Counted from the first letter of the stretch, positions 17,771 to 28,159 are shown. The stretch: DNA of 64,000 nt from an uncultured Bacteroidia bacterium (GCA_943787465.1 CALSMN010000003.1:1-64000), one strand, 5' to 3'. A program made the numbers and translations. The notes: a model not told the origin generated them from the letters alone.

Positions 17771-17817
17771 AAAAGGCCTCACAAACACTTGATTTACAAG
17801 TAATTATGAGACCTTTT
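17771..17817. terminator. Nested inverted repeat, terminator-like
   Basis: Outer arms AAAAGGCCTCA (17771-17781) and TGAGACCTTTT (17807-17817) pair with one mismatch and enclose an inner hairpin ACTTG-ATTTA-CAAGT (17787-17801). Read on the minus strand the stem is followed by seven T. No minus-strand gene lies upstream of it nearby, so it may be a remnant of a lost gene end or an element boundary. Confidence 0.5.
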
Positions 17818-17871
17818 GATGTAGAGTCTTTGAGATTGTTATCGTATCTCTACACTGAGTATATAGTCAAC

Positions 17872-17889
17872 CCCAATCCGAAGATTGGG
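17872..17889. repeat. Perfect hairpin CCCAATC-CGAA-GATTGGG
   Basis: Seven-base arms around a CGAA loop, about 200 bp upstream of the lipoprotein gene. There is no T tract on either side, so an intrinsic terminator is unlikely. It could be a protein-binding site or an RNA structure in a long leader. Confidence 0.45.
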
Positions 17890-18083
17890 TAAAACAAATT
17901 TAATATACTATATAATAATACAGAGATGGATTGTGTGGGCATAATGATTTAAAAAGTATTTACCATACTCAATTAAATATTCTATACACTTCAGTATATT
18001 TTTATTAAATCATAAAGGTAGGTTAATATTAACTTAATATAGCTGAAAGATCATTGCATCATAAATTTAACAAATCAGATCAA

Positions 18084-19379
18084 ATGAAAAACAAATTAAA
18101 AACACTAACCCTAATTATATTATCAGCCGGGGTAACATTAATTTCAGGTTGTACTGAAGAAAAGCCAATTATTGACAACCCACCTGTTGAAGGAACAATT
18201 TATCACTCAGGTTTCATAAGTGAAAATCAAACATGGACTGCTTCTTCTATTCATGTTTTACAAAATAGAGTTATAGTTCAACCTGGAGTCACATTGAAAA
18301 TTGAACCAGGTACAATAATAAAAGGTGAAGCAGGTCAAGAAGCAAATGCTTCTGCACTTATTATAGCAAGAGGAGCTAAAATCAATGCACAAGGAACAAT
18401 AGATAATCCTATTATATTTACCTCGGTAGCTGACGAGATTGCTTTAGGTCAAAAGTTCGGAACGAATTTAAGTACAACAAAAACAAAAGGTTTTTGGGGT
18501 GGTCTTATTATATTAGGTGACGCTCCAATATCACCTAAAACGGGAACTACAGAGCAAATTGAGGGAGTTCCTGCGGATGTTATTGAGGGGAACTATGGGG
18601 GTTCTAATCCTGCAGATAACTCTGGTGTTCTCACTTATGTATCCATTCGATTTGGTGGAACGTTAATAGGAGAAGGAAATGAAATTAATGGGCTTACTCT
18701 TGGTGGTGTAGGTAGTGGTACCAAAATAGACCATATCGAAGTAATTGGTACATTGGATGATGGAATTGAGTTTTTTGGAGGGTCAGTAAATGTTACCAAT
18801 GCTTTAGTAGCATTTCAAGGTGATGATGGTTTTGATGTTGACCAAGCGTATACTGGTATATTGAGTAATTTTATATACTTAGGTGGTGCTGATTCTGACC
18901 ATGCGCTTGAAATTGATGGTCCCGAAGGCTCAGAAAATTCGGAAGGTGCATTTATTTTTAGAAATGGTTCATTAATGGGAAATGCAAAAATTGGAGAATA
19001 TGTTGACTTTAGAAGTAATGCTCAAGGTACGGTCGAAAATTGTTATTTCTTTGGTTTTAATGCTAATGCTGATATAGAGTTAGATGATGAAAAGAGCTCA
19101 ACGAATTTTATAAATGGAGAATTATCATTTAACAACAATAGTTTTAATTCGTCAGTGTGGTCTCTGGACAGCGAAGGCAATCCAGATGGAAATATTACAA
19201 TTTTGAGTAATTTAAAGTCATTGTTTGCAGATAAATCTGGTACCAGTAGTTCATCAGCAGTTGATAAATTCTTATCATCAAACAATACTTTAGTAACCGC
19301 TAAAGCAAATGGTGCTGATAAAAACGAATTTGTGGGTTGGACTTTAGCAGATTACGAAGAATTGCTTACAGAACTTTAA
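18084..19379 (+). CDS. Secreted beta-helix-like lipoprotein paired with a TonB receptor
   Basis: The start is MKNKLKTLTLIILSAGVTLI at 18084 (an ATG 30 bp upstream is less likely). The lipobox LISGC puts the lipidated cysteine at residue 24, so the protein is a lipoprotein. VIVQPGVTLKIEPGTIIKG, LIIARGAKINAQGTIDNPI, GFWGGLIILGDAP, GVLTYVSIRFGG and DDGIEFFGGSVNVTN are the repeating blocks of a right-handed beta-helix family that in Bacteroidota is encoded next to TonB-dependent receptors. Aspartate-rich motifs (FQGDDGFDVDQ) could bind metal. The receptor gene follows after 118 bp. It is probably a surface-exposed capture partner; substrate unknown. Confidence 0.7.
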   Translation: MKNKLKTLTLIILSAGVTLISGCTEEKPIIDNPPVEGTIYHSGFISENQTWTASSIHVLQNRVIVQPGVTLKIEPGTIIKGEAGQEANASALIIARGAKINAQGTIDNPIIFTSVADEIALGQKFGTNLSTTKTKGFWGGLIILGDAPISPKTGTTEQIEGVPADVIEGNYGGSNPADNSGVLTYVSIRFGGTLIGEGNEINGLTLGGVGSGTKIDHIEVIGTLDDGIEFFGGSVNVTNALVAFQGDDGFDVDQAYTGILSNFIYLGGADSDHALEIDGPEGSENSEGAFIFRNGSLMGNAKIGEYVDFRSNAQGTVENCYFFGFNANADIELDDEKSSTNFINGELSFNNNSFNSSVWSLDSEGNPDGNITILSNLKSLFADKSGTSSSSAVDKFLSSNNTLVTAKANGADKNEFVGWTLADYEELLTEL

Positions 19380-19497
19380 AATTTAGATTAACAAATTTAT
19401 TTATTATTCATTTAGTAAGACAGCGATAGATTTCTATCTGCTGTTTTACTTTTTTATAGTAAAAACATAAAAAACCAATAAAAATCGTACATATCAA

Positions 19498-22344
19498 ATG
19501 TTTAAATTATTAAAACCCTTAACACTAACCTCTTTATTTCTATTCATAGCTTTTATTTCATTTGCTCAACGAGGCACGGTAACAGGCTTATTAATTGATG
19601 TTGAAACAAACGAGCCAATAATTGGTGCAACTGTCAGTAGTTCATCTTCTGATGGAGGTGGTTTTTCGAATGAAGATGGACAATTTACGGCTAATTTTAA
19701 AGTTGGTTTTCAAATAATCACTATCGATTATATTGGTTTGATAAGAAAAGAAATTCAAAATGTAAAAGTAGAGGACGGTGCTGTTACTGATATAGGAACG
19801 ATTATGATGGAAAGTAAATTAAAAGATGCCGTCAAAGGAGGTGTTGTTGTTCGTATTAAAAAAAGTACGACTACAGAATCAGCAGTAATAGCACAAATGA
19901 AAAATGCGGTTAGTTTGATAGATATTACGGGTAGTCAGGCCATGAGTAGAGCTGGAGACGGAAACGCAGCAGCTGCCGCACAAAGGGTTACAGGTGTTAG
20001 TGTTGAAGGCGGTAAGTATATCTTTATCAGAGGCCTGGGAGACAGGTATACAAAAACAGTACTTAATAATATGGAATTACCTGGCCTAGATCCAGATAGA
20101 AACACTATTCAAATGGATATTTTCCCTACGAACCTAATAGATAATATTATGGTAGTTAAAAGCTTTACTCCCAATCTTTCAGGTGATTTTACGGGTGGCT
20201 GGATAGATGTTAAAACTAAAGATTTTCAGGCTAAGGAGATTTTTGAAATTTCAGGTTCAATGGGCTTCAACCCTGTAATGCATTTGAATTCTAATTATTT
20301 GAATTACAATAGCTCAAAATTAGATTTTCTTGCATTTGGCGCAAAAAGTAGAAGTTTACCCTTTACAGTAATGCAAATTCCCTCCTCACTTTGGGCTACT
20401 GATGGTTCAGAAGCTCAACGTTTAGCAAAATCATTTAACACCACTATGGCTACGGAGCAAAAAACAAGTTTGTTAAATTCATCGTTCACATTAAGTTATG
20501 GAAATCAAAAAGATACCAACCGTACCACATGGGGTTATAATATTGCATTTGGTTATAGTAATGAATACAACTATTACGACAAAGCTATATATGAAACCTA
20601 TTTAAAAAGCTCTGACCGTTCAGAAAATCAACTTAAACTGGCTTCTGTCAATAATGGAAGTCTCGGTGAAAATGAGGTTTTGTGGAGTGCCTTAGCAAAT
20701 GGTTCATACAAGAAAGGTAAAAAAAGTGTTAGTACAACTCTTTTTCATACTCAAAATGGAATTAAAAAATCATCTTTTTTGGATTTCAAAAATATTGACA
20801 ACCCTTTTGGTGATGCTGGTGCTAAATTAGAAAAAAATGTCTTGTACTACAATGAAAGAATGCTAACAAGTTTACTTTTAAAATACACCTATGGTGACTC
20901 AGATTCTACGTGGAAAATAACAACAAAATTATCTCCAAGTAGGTCTTCAAACAATGAACCAGACATGCGAGTGACCGCATTATCCCCAGATGAAAACGGA
21001 TATCGATTTAACATTGGTGCAGGCTCTGAAGTTTCTAGAATTTATCGTAGTTTACAAGAATATGCTGTCAATGCTAAAGTTGATTTTGAAAGAACTTTCA
21101 CCTTGAAAGACAAAGTGAAAACCAAAGTCCTTTTTGGAGCGGCGAATAGTATCAAAAGTAGAGGTTTTGGGGTTGTTAAATATACTTTTCAATCACCTAC
21201 TTATGCTAATATGAATTTCACTGGAGATCCCAATCAAATTTTTGAAGAATATTTATTTAATGATGAAGCCAACGATGGTTTCTATGTAACTGGTGGACCA
21301 GTTAAAGCTAATTATTTTGATGCATGGATGAATGTTTCTGGGGGGTATGTAATGAATGAAATGCCAATTATGAACGAACGATTAAATTTAATTTATGGAG
21401 TTCGTATCGAAAAAGCAGACATGTATTATACAGGAAGCAATACCCAAAATATTTCGTATATCAATCAAAAAGTACTGAATGAAGTTAATGTATTACCATC
21501 TCTAAATATATGCTATAAAATTTCGCCGGAAGTCAATCTTAGAATGGCTGGAACAAAAACAATAGCAAGACCCTCATTCAAAGAAAAATCACTGGCACAA
21601 ATTATTGACCCAATTTCAGGAAGAACATTCATAGGAAACTTAGATTTAAAACAAACAGAAGTAATCAATTTTGATATCCGTTATGAGTGGTATATGAATA
21701 GAGGTGAAATATTTTCATTGGGAACTTTTTATAAAAACTTCATAAACCCAATAGAAATAGTAGTTTATAAACCCGAAACACCAACAAATTTCACTCCACG
21801 TAACGCAACTAGTGCTCAAATGTATGGTATTGAAATGGAGTTAAAAAAATCGTTACAACACTATTCTGAGTTTCTTAAGAACTATTTTATAGCAACTAAT
21901 TTATCGTACATTTTTTCTGAAGTCACTATGACAACTCAAGAGATAACAGGAAAAACCAATGAACTAAGAGAAGGTCAGATTATTGGTGATACCCGAGTAA
22001 TGCAAGGTCAGTCACCCTATATTATCAATGGCAGTATAAATTATGATGGAAAAGATAATGGTATCAGCATGAATGTATCTTACAATGTACAAGGTCCTAA
22101 ACTTGCGATAGTAGGTATAGGAAGAGTTGCGGATGTTTATACAGAATCTTTTCATAGTTTAAATATAAAATTGAGTACTTCTCTCGGACTTAAGAAGAAA
22201 GCTAAATTAAGTTTGGCTGTAACTAATTTATTGGCTGATGATAATCTTCAGGTATATAAATCGTTTCAAGCACAAGATCAAGTATTTACACAATTACAAC
22301 CACAACGCACCTTTAAGCTTGGTTTTAGTTACAGTATTAAGTAG
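19498..22344 (+). CDS. TonB-dependent outer-membrane receptor
   Basis: The 948-residue product has a signal peptide (LTLTSLFLFIAFISFAQ), a carboxypeptidase-regulatory-like domain (GTVTGLLIDVETNEPIIGAT), a plug domain (NAAAAAQRVTGVSVEGGKYI, FIRGLGDRYTKTVLNNMELP) and a beta-barrel ending FKLGFSYSIK with a terminal aromatic-rich strand. It is a TonB-dependent transporter of the CarboxypepD_reg/plug type. It follows a beta-helix lipoprotein with which it likely forms an uptake complex. No regulator is adjacent. The ligand cannot be read from sequence. Confidence 0.85.
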   Translation: MFKLLKPLTLTSLFLFIAFISFAQRGTVTGLLIDVETNEPIIGATVSSSSSDGGGFSNEDGQFTANFKVGFQIITIDYIGLIRKEIQNVKVEDGAVTDIGTIMMESKLKDAVKGGVVVRIKKSTTTESAVIAQMKNAVSLIDITGSQAMSRAGDGNAAAAAQRVTGVSVEGGKYIFIRGLGDRYTKTVLNNMELPGLDPDRNTIQMDIFPTNLIDNIMVVKSFTPNLSGDFTGGWIDVKTKDFQAKEIFEISGSMGFNPVMHLNSNYLNYNSSKLDFLAFGAKSRSLPFTVMQIPSSLWATDGSEAQRLAKSFNTTMATEQKTSLLNSSFTLSYGNQKDTNRTTWGYNIAFGYSNEYNYYDKAIYETYLKSSDRSENQLKLASVNNGSLGENEVLWSALANGSYKKGKKSVSTTLFHTQNGIKKSSFLDFKNIDNPFGDAGAKLEKNVLYYNERMLTSLLLKYTYGDSDSTWKITTKLSPSRSSNNEPDMRVTALSPDENGYRFNIGAGSEVSRIYRSLQEYAVNAKVDFERTFTLKDKVKTKVLFGAANSIKSRGFGVVKYTFQSPTYANMNFTGDPNQIFEEYLFNDEANDGFYVTGGPVKANYFDAWMNVSGGYVMNEMPIMNERLNLIYGVRIEKADMYYTGSNTQNISYINQKVLNEVNVLPSLNICYKISPEVNLRMAGTKTIARPSFKEKSLAQIIDPISGRTFIGNLDLKQTEVINFDIRYEWYMNRGEIFSLGTFYKNFINPIEIVVYKPETPTNFTPRNATSAQMYGIEMELKKSLQHYSEFLKNYFIATNLSYIFSEVTMTTQEITGKTNELREGQIIGDTRVMQGQSPYIINGSINYDGKDNGISMNVSYNVQGPKLAIVGIGRVADVYTESFHSLNIKLSTSLGLKKKAKLSLAVTNLLADDNLQVYKSFQAQDQVFTQLQPQRTFKLGFSYSIK

Positions 22345-22650
22345 ATAATTATATAGTACAAGATCAAATTCAACGATTCCATTCTAGTAGCAAAAATCCG
22401 ATAAACCCTATTTATCGAACAACGATGATAAATTGATAAATCAATTAATTTTTGCTCCTTAAACCCTGTAAATACTGAGAGTGCTTTATAACCTTTTCCA
22501 TCTTCATTGAATTAATGCAACAAAAAACTAATGTATTAGGAGAGATATTTCCCATTACAACCTATCCATTTTATTGAAATTATCGAACCTACAGGTTATA
22601 AGATTATAAAGTTATAACTTAACTCCTGGAGTCAAGCTATTGCTCAATCT
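22345..22650. other. Intergenic spacer after the TonB receptor
   Basis: About 300 bp of AT-rich DNA with short repeated words such as GGTTATAAGATTATAAAGTTATA near 22583 (partial repeats) but no gene, tRNA or clear terminator. It leads into the inverted repeat at 22651 and the promoter of the MerR-like gene. Confidence 0.4.
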
Positions 22651-22680
22651 TGATGTATACTAGTATACATGTATACATCA
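22651..22680. promoter_or_regulatory. Perfect 10-bp inverted repeat upstream of the MerR-like gene
   Basis: TGATGTATAC (22651-22660) and GTATACATCA (22671-22680) are exact reverse complements separated by TAGTATACAT, which itself repeats GTATAC. It is about 110 bp upstream of the MerR-like regulator. It could be the operator of that regulator or a recombination site of the serine recombinase element. Confidence 0.6.
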
Positions 22681-22776
22681 GGTTCGATTCTTGTTGGGTT
22701 GCAGGTGTATTTTCAACGTTTATGCTTAATAAGTATACTATTATAATACACATATGTGTTTTAATTAATTAGTTTG

Positions 22777-22784
22777 TATATTTG
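22777..22784 (+). promoter_or_regulatory. Bacteroidota -7 box (TATATTTG)
   Basis: TATATTTG fits TAnnTTTG and lies 7 bp before the ATG at 22791. If used, the transcript would have almost no leader, and the earlier TTG at 22782 could not be the start codon. Confidence 0.4.
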
Positions 22785-22790
22785 AAAATC

Positions 22791-23726
22791 ATGAAGTACC
22801 CAGAAATAGATCAGTATTATGCTAATCCATCAGAAGAGAATAGAGATAAACTCATGGATATACTTGGCCAAGAACATTTCAAGATATCTGATCTGGGGGT
22901 TACATCACGCGTATTTTCCAACTGGAAGCTTAAAAACATTATTCCTAAGGTTGATGAGAGACAATGGGTGCGACTTAATCTATTTGAGTATTTCTGGATC
23001 CAAATCATCAAAGATTTTAGAGCTTTGGGCCTACCATTAAAGTTAATAGAAAAGGTAAAAGACCAGCTTTTTAATCACCTAAGTTTTAGAGAAGTTTTAT
23101 TTGATGAACAGGGAGATTTTTGGGGAGATGATTTAAGAAAAAGTGTGAGTGATATATCAGATGAAGAATATGAAAAAATTAAATCTGATATGATTAACAA
23201 TAGTGATGATGAAAATGTGTCTTCATTTTTAGATGCTTCCATCCCATTGTTTTTTTTCATAGTTGCTAATGTGCTTTTAGATCTTGATGACACTAAACTC
23301 ACTATAAATAAAGATGGTGAAGTGGGTTTTATAACAAAAGAACTTGACATGAGTAATTTCGTAAATGAGGCCATTAAAACGGGGCCACTAGTAGTGCTCT
23401 CATTAAAAAGGTATGTACATACGCTCATGTCAGAACCTACTCAAGTATCCACGGCACAGCAACTAGGTTTAATTAATGAGGTAGAATCAGAGGTGATCAA
23501 AGCCATGCGAGAAAACAAGTTGAAGGAACTTGTGATCACCTTTGATCCAGAAGGAAATCATAAAGACCTTACTTACACCTGGGAAAAATCAATCAAACAA
23601 GAGGATATGGAAAATGTCTTAAACCAATTTTTAGGTAAAAAGCATGTATCACTGACCATGAAATCCAATGACGGAAAAACCGTCCAATATGAGTATCAAA
23701 ATAGAAAACGAATAAAGAATAAATAA
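22791..23726 (+). CDS. MerR-like helix-turn-helix regulator of a recombinase element
   Basis: The start ATG at 22791 (MKYPEIDQYYANPSEENRDK) is preferred over an in-frame TTG at 22782. FKISDLGVTSRVFSNWKLKN then IIPKVDERQWVRLNLFEYFW is a MerR-type winged HTH, followed by helix LPLKLIEKVKDQLF. The C-terminal ~200 residues (LVVLSLKRYVHTLMSE, ELVITFDPEGNHKDLTYTWE) are unrecognised. Proteins of this layout occur upstream of large serine recombinases in Bacteroidota elements and probably regulate element genes. A small gene and the recombinase follow on the same strand. Confidence 0.65.
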   Translation: MKYPEIDQYYANPSEENRDKLMDILGQEHFKISDLGVTSRVFSNWKLKNIIPKVDERQWVRLNLFEYFWIQIIKDFRALGLPLKLIEKVKDQLFNHLSFREVLFDEQGDFWGDDLRKSVSDISDEEYEKIKSDMINNSDDENVSSFLDASIPLFFFIVANVLLDLDDTKLTINKDGEVGFITKELDMSNFVNEAIKTGPLVVLSLKRYVHTLMSEPTQVSTAQQLGLINEVESEVIKAMRENKLKELVITFDPEGNHKDLTYTWEKSIKQEDMENVLNQFLGKKHVSLTMKSNDGKTVQYEYQNRKRIKNK

Positions 23727-23811
23727 TTATGGCATTGAATAACCCAAGCCTATCCAATCATCCGCTAATGAGAAACAGAAACACTGCTCATCGGTACAAT
23801 CATAATCGATT

Positions 23812-23958
23812 ATGCGAAAGAAAAGATCAACAGGCATTACCCTGGAGGAACTCAGCAAGATGGATGGATTTAAAGAGCTTACAAAAACAGAACTAGAGGA
23901 AGCACTAAAATTTATTCAAGTCATGACAGAGCTTCTTCATAGCCTTAATATTAAATAG
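23812..23958 (+). CDS. Small 48-residue helical protein in the recombinase element
   Basis: ATG at 23812 starts MRKKRSTGITLEELSKMDGF and the frame ends LLHSLNIK* at 23958. It is predicted all-helical with a basic N-terminus. It lies between the MerR-like gene and the recombinase with consistent strand and spacing. An alternative longer frame from 23729 (MALNNPSLSNHPLMRN) ends within it and looks less protein-like. No family recognised. Confidence 0.5.
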   Translation: MRKKRSTGITLEELSKMDGFKELTKTELEEALKFIQVMTELLHSLNIK

Positions 23959-24031
23959 TCAATACAAAGAAAGAAAGTGAACTATGATTACAGAAATTAG
24001 AAAGAACTAAAAAGTAAAGAAAAGAAATAAA

Positions 24032-25622
24032 ATGAGTAGCAGATTACATGCATTTGGAAAAGGAAAGATAAATCGACAACATCAGTCTAGTACAGCAGTG
24101 GCCTATACTCGGGTATCTACCAAAGAGCAAGCAGACAATAACCAGAGTTTAACCACGCAGTCCAATCATATACATACGTATGCTCAACGACAAGGGATTA
24201 AGATTGTTGAACAGTTCGGGGGCACCTATGAGTCTGCTAGAACCGATGAAAGAAAAGAGTTCAAACAGATGATGGCCTATGTCAAAAAACATAATATTGG
24301 TTTAATCTTAGTTTATTCATTTGATCGATTTTCTAGATCTGGAGCTAATGCTGTGTATATCACGGATCAGTTAAAATCAAATAACGTACAAGTGGTCTCA
24401 GTTACCCAGCCAGTAGATGCCACTACCTCAGCTGGAGAACTACAGCAAAACATACAGTTCATCTTTGCTCAGTATGATAATCAACAACGACGAGAAAAGT
24501 GCATGGCAGGTATTCGTCAGATGCTTTCTAATGGAGATTGGCCCACTAAGCCTCCTATGGGGTATGATACCCTTAAGATAAATGGTAAACGAACCATAGT
24601 TATCAATGAAAAAGGCAAATTACTAGGCCGAGGACTAAGAAAGAAGCTCAAAACCGATATAACTTTTAAAGAATTAAGTGAGTGGTTAAAGCCAGAGGGC
24701 TTTATGTATCCAACAAGCAACTATCATCATCGCCAGAAATGTATTTTACTGCGGGTATATGTCACACACTGCTTTAAATGGAGAGGTAGTTAAAGGAAAC
24801 CACCAAGGAATTATATCCAAAAAGGAGTTTTTAGCACTGAATGATCAGTTAAAAGCTCGATTTAAAGACCGTAAAAAAGTAAATAAAAGCAATATCCCAG
24901 CGGTTCCACTCAAAGGTCACCTCAAGTGCTCCAAATGCTCAACCAACTTGACTGCGTATTTAGTCAAATCAAAAAATCTATGGTATTACAAGTGTAATAC
25001 GCATGGATGTAAGCAAAACATTAGTGCAACTAAAATACACCAGCACTGGAAAAGCACCTTGACTGATCTTCAGCTAGATCCCAAGTTTATTGAACCGATA
25101 GCACAGAACTTTATTCTTACCCTTGATATAGAAAAGGATAACTACGAAAAGGATCGGCAAGTAATTACTCAACAGGTTAAAGAGTACAAAAAGCAAATTC
25201 AAACCGTTGAGGATAATTATGCACTTGGAAAAATAACAGAGGAAGTCCAAACACGAGTGTTAGCTGATATTAGAGATAAGCTCTTTCCATTACAAGCAGA
25301 ATTGGCCAAAGGTGTTTTTCAATTATCGAACCATGAAAAAATGGTAGTAAGTGCTGTCACTAACTTAAGTAACCTACTGACAATGTGGGATAAACAAGAT
25401 TTAATGGGCAAGAAGTTACTTGCAAAAACACTCTACCCAAGCGGAATAGTAGTAGACCGAGAAAATATACTTTATCGAACCCAAAATCAGAATGTATTTA
25501 TTGGGTACATCCAAGATATAACGGGCAACTACGGACAAACAAAAAAGCGGAATAGTGAACTAAAATTCAACTATTCCGCTCTGGTAGCCCGTAGGGGAAT
25601 CGAACCCCTCTTACCAGGATGA
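24032..25622 (+). pseudogene. Large serine recombinase (resolvase/invertase type), one frameshift
   Basis: The N-terminal catalytic domain reads AVAYTRVSTKEQADNNQSLT with the nucleophile serine in RVST, then VYSFDRFSRSG and a recombinase domain (GIRQMLSNGDWPTKPPMGYD). Near 24738 the frame shifts: RQKCILLRVYVTH in one frame, and MYFTAGICHTALNGEVVKGN in the next if one A is added to the AAA run. The second part holds the zinc ribbon (LKCSKCSTNLTAYL..WYYKCNTHGCKQ) and a coiled coil. The last ~30 codons run antisense through the tRNA-Glu terminator and most of the tRNA (ending VARRGIEPLLPG*). That is the signature of an element integrated at the tRNA 3' end. The recombinase is probably inactive. 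Confidence 0.8.
25541..25580 (-). terminator. Rho-independent terminator of tRNA-Glu
   Basis: Eleven-base arms AGCGGAATAGT (25546-25556) and ACTATTCCGCT (25570-25580) are perfectly complementary. On the minus strand the stem is followed by a T6 tract (plus 25541-25546). It starts immediately after the tRNA's encoded CCA. Confidence 0.85.
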
Positions 25623-25656
25623 AAACCTGGCGTCCTAGCCGATAGACGAACGGGCC
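25582..25656 (-). tRNA. tRNA-Glu (anticodon TTC), CCA encoded
   Basis: The minus strand shows acceptor GGCCCGT pairing with ACGGGCT (one G-T pair), anticodon arm CCAGG-TTTTCAT-CCTGG with anticodon TTC, T-arm GAGGGGTTCGATTCCCCT, then discriminator A and CCA (25582-25585). It is the probable chromosomal attachment site of the recombinase element on its 3' side. A single copy is seen in the window, so the other att end lies elsewhere. Confidence 0.92.
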
Positions 25657-25826
25657 ATTAATGCTCGTGTTATTACAATGCTAATGTAATATGTCCGGCT
25701 CCGATACCTTCGGATGACAGTTTTAACGCTTCACTAAAGAACATTATCTTAATTTGCGTTTGGCGAGTGCAAAAGAAATATTAAACTTTAATTTATCAAA
25801 TAAATATTTATTTTTTTACCTACTTA

Positions 25827-25860
25827 TTGAGAATCCATCTATAAAAATTAATTACGTTTG
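25827..25860 (+). promoter_or_regulatory. Bacteroidota-type promoter of gap
   Basis: TTG at 25827-25829 and TACGTTTG at 25853-25860 are spaced 23 bp apart, fitting the Bacteroidota sigma-70 pattern TTG / TAnnTTTG. The gap ATG is 41 bp downstream. Confidence 0.6.
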
Positions 25861-25895
25861 CAAGCCAATTATCAAAGTAAAATAAAAATTAATAA

Positions 25896-26882
<987 letters not shown>

Positions 26883-26916
26883 TCCCTCAAAACATAAATA
26901 TTCTAACGGATATCAC

Positions 26917-26948
26917 AAAAAAGACCGGCAAATCTGCCGGTCTTTTTT
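26917..26948. terminator. Bidirectional rho-independent terminator after gap
   Basis: A6-GACCGGCA (26917-26930), loop AATC, TGCCGGTC-T6 (26935-26948): a perfect GC-rich stem with A and T tails on both sides. It separates gap from the transporter gene, whose GTG start is 12 bp further on. Confidence 0.9.
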
Positions 26949-26959
26949 ATTTTTACAAA

Positions 26960-28159
26960 GTGCTAGGTAAATTAAAATCGTTAGGGCCCGGTCTTTTGTA
27001 TGCTGGAGCAGCCATCGGGGTATCTCATTTGGTGCAAAGTACGCGTGCAGGTGCACAGTATGGATACATCTTGATTATAGCTATAATTTTGGCACATTTT
27101 TTTAAATATCCCTTTTTTGTTTTGGGTCCTCGATATGCTCAAGAAAATAATGAATCTCTGATTGAAGGGTTTGCTAAAATCGGAAATTGGGCTATCGGAT
27201 TGGTCGGTATACTTACTTTTTTAACCATGTTTACCATTCAAGCAGCTGTTACGATTGTTACGGCTGGTTTGGTCCAAAAAATAGGGAATTTTTCATGCTC
27301 ACCCATTCTCATTGCCATAATAATACTGTCTATTTGTTTTGTAATCTTACGCCTAGGCAAGTTCAATATATTGGATCATTTAATGAAAGTAGTAATGATT
27401 ATACTGTCTGTTTCTACAGGGGTTGCTTTCCTTTTTTCATTTAAATCATCCCTAGATATAACAAACATGGTGCATGCTCCATTTTCAATAAAAAATAAAG
27501 AAGACCTTCATTTTTTAATTGCTTTTGTGGGTTGGATGCCCGCTCCCTTAGATATTGCAATTTGGCATAGTATATGGATCTTAATTAAACCCCAAAAGGA
27601 ACAGCATAACACTCATTTTGATTTTAAAGTTGGATTTTATGGTACGGCTTTATTGGGGATTTGTTTTTTAATTTTAGGGGCCAATACTTTATATTCAACA
27701 TCAGTTATTTTAGAAGCGACAGCTGGTGGATTTGCAGCTCAATTTATAGATATTTTCGTACAGAATTTAGGCCCAAATTTTTATTGGATTATAGCTATTG
27801 CTGCCTTTACAACTATGTTTAGCACCACTATAACCTGTTTGGATGCCACCCCACGTGTCATGCTTAAAATAATGCAACAAACTACAGAAAATTTCAGATG
27901 GAATGTATTATCCTTTTGGCAGATCCTAACGACCATGGGTACTATTCTCATCCTGCTATTCTTCTTAGAAAACATGAAACAAATGGTATCTTTTGCGACT
28001 ACACTTTCTTTCCTGACGGCTCCCATTATTGCAGGGTTATGCTACAAAGTGGTAAAAAACAATTCAACTCAGTCGCTTTGGTCTCCGGTTGAAACCAAGC
28101 TAGCTCTATGTGGAATTTTCGTGCTTACTTCATTCAGTATATTATATATATTCGCCTAA
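26960..28159 (+). CDS. NRAMP-related inner-membrane transporter
   Basis: The 399-residue product begins at a GTG (26960) and has about 11 hydrophobic segments. The first helix, LGPGLLYAGAAIGVSHLVQS, and helix 6, VGWMPAPLDIAIWH, align with NRAMP metal-ion transporters. The canonical metal-binding DPGN of helix 1 is replaced by an aliphatic/AAIGVSH sequence, and the helix-6 A/M-P-H is changed. It therefore belongs to an NRAMP-related group that may carry another cation, or possibly an organic ion. The stop overlaps the next ATG by one base, so it is cotranscribed with algH. Confidence 0.7.
   Translation: MLGKLKSLGPGLLYAGAAIGVSHLVQSTRAGAQYGYILIIAIILAHFFKYPFFVLGPRYAQENNESLIEGFAKIGNWAIGLVGILTFLTMFTIQAAVTIVTAGLVQKIGNFSCSPILIAIIILSICFVILRLGKFNILDHLMKVVMIILSVSTGVAFLFSFKSSLDITNMVHAPFSIKNKEDLHFLIAFVGWMPAPLDIAIWHSIWILIKPQKEQHNTHFDFKVGFYGTALLGICFLILGANTLYSTSVILEATAGGFAAQFIDIFVQNLGPNFYWIIAIAAFTTMFSTTITCLDATPRVMLKIMQQTTENFRWNVLSFWQILTTMGTILILLFFLENMKQMVSFATTLSFLTAPIIAGLCYKVVKNNSTQSLWSPVETKLALCGIFVLTSFSILYIFA

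Larger units (their letters stand above)
17332..18083. other. Intergenic region between divergent operons
   Basis: About 750 bp without a credible gene. It separates the minus-strand exported-protein operon from the plus-strand lipoprotein/TonB operon. It contains a nested inverted repeat at 17771-17817, a hairpin at 17872-17889 and a smaller palindrome TGTAGAG...CTCTACA at 17819-17854. Both divergent promoters must lie here; I see no clear TAnnTTTG box. Confidence 0.5.

Noticed and set aside
22640-22710. Possible tRNA 3' end (GGTTCGATTCTTG then TGGGTTGCA)
   Set aside because: The T-loop-like word is present, but no matching acceptor 5' strand or anticodon arm can be folded upstream.
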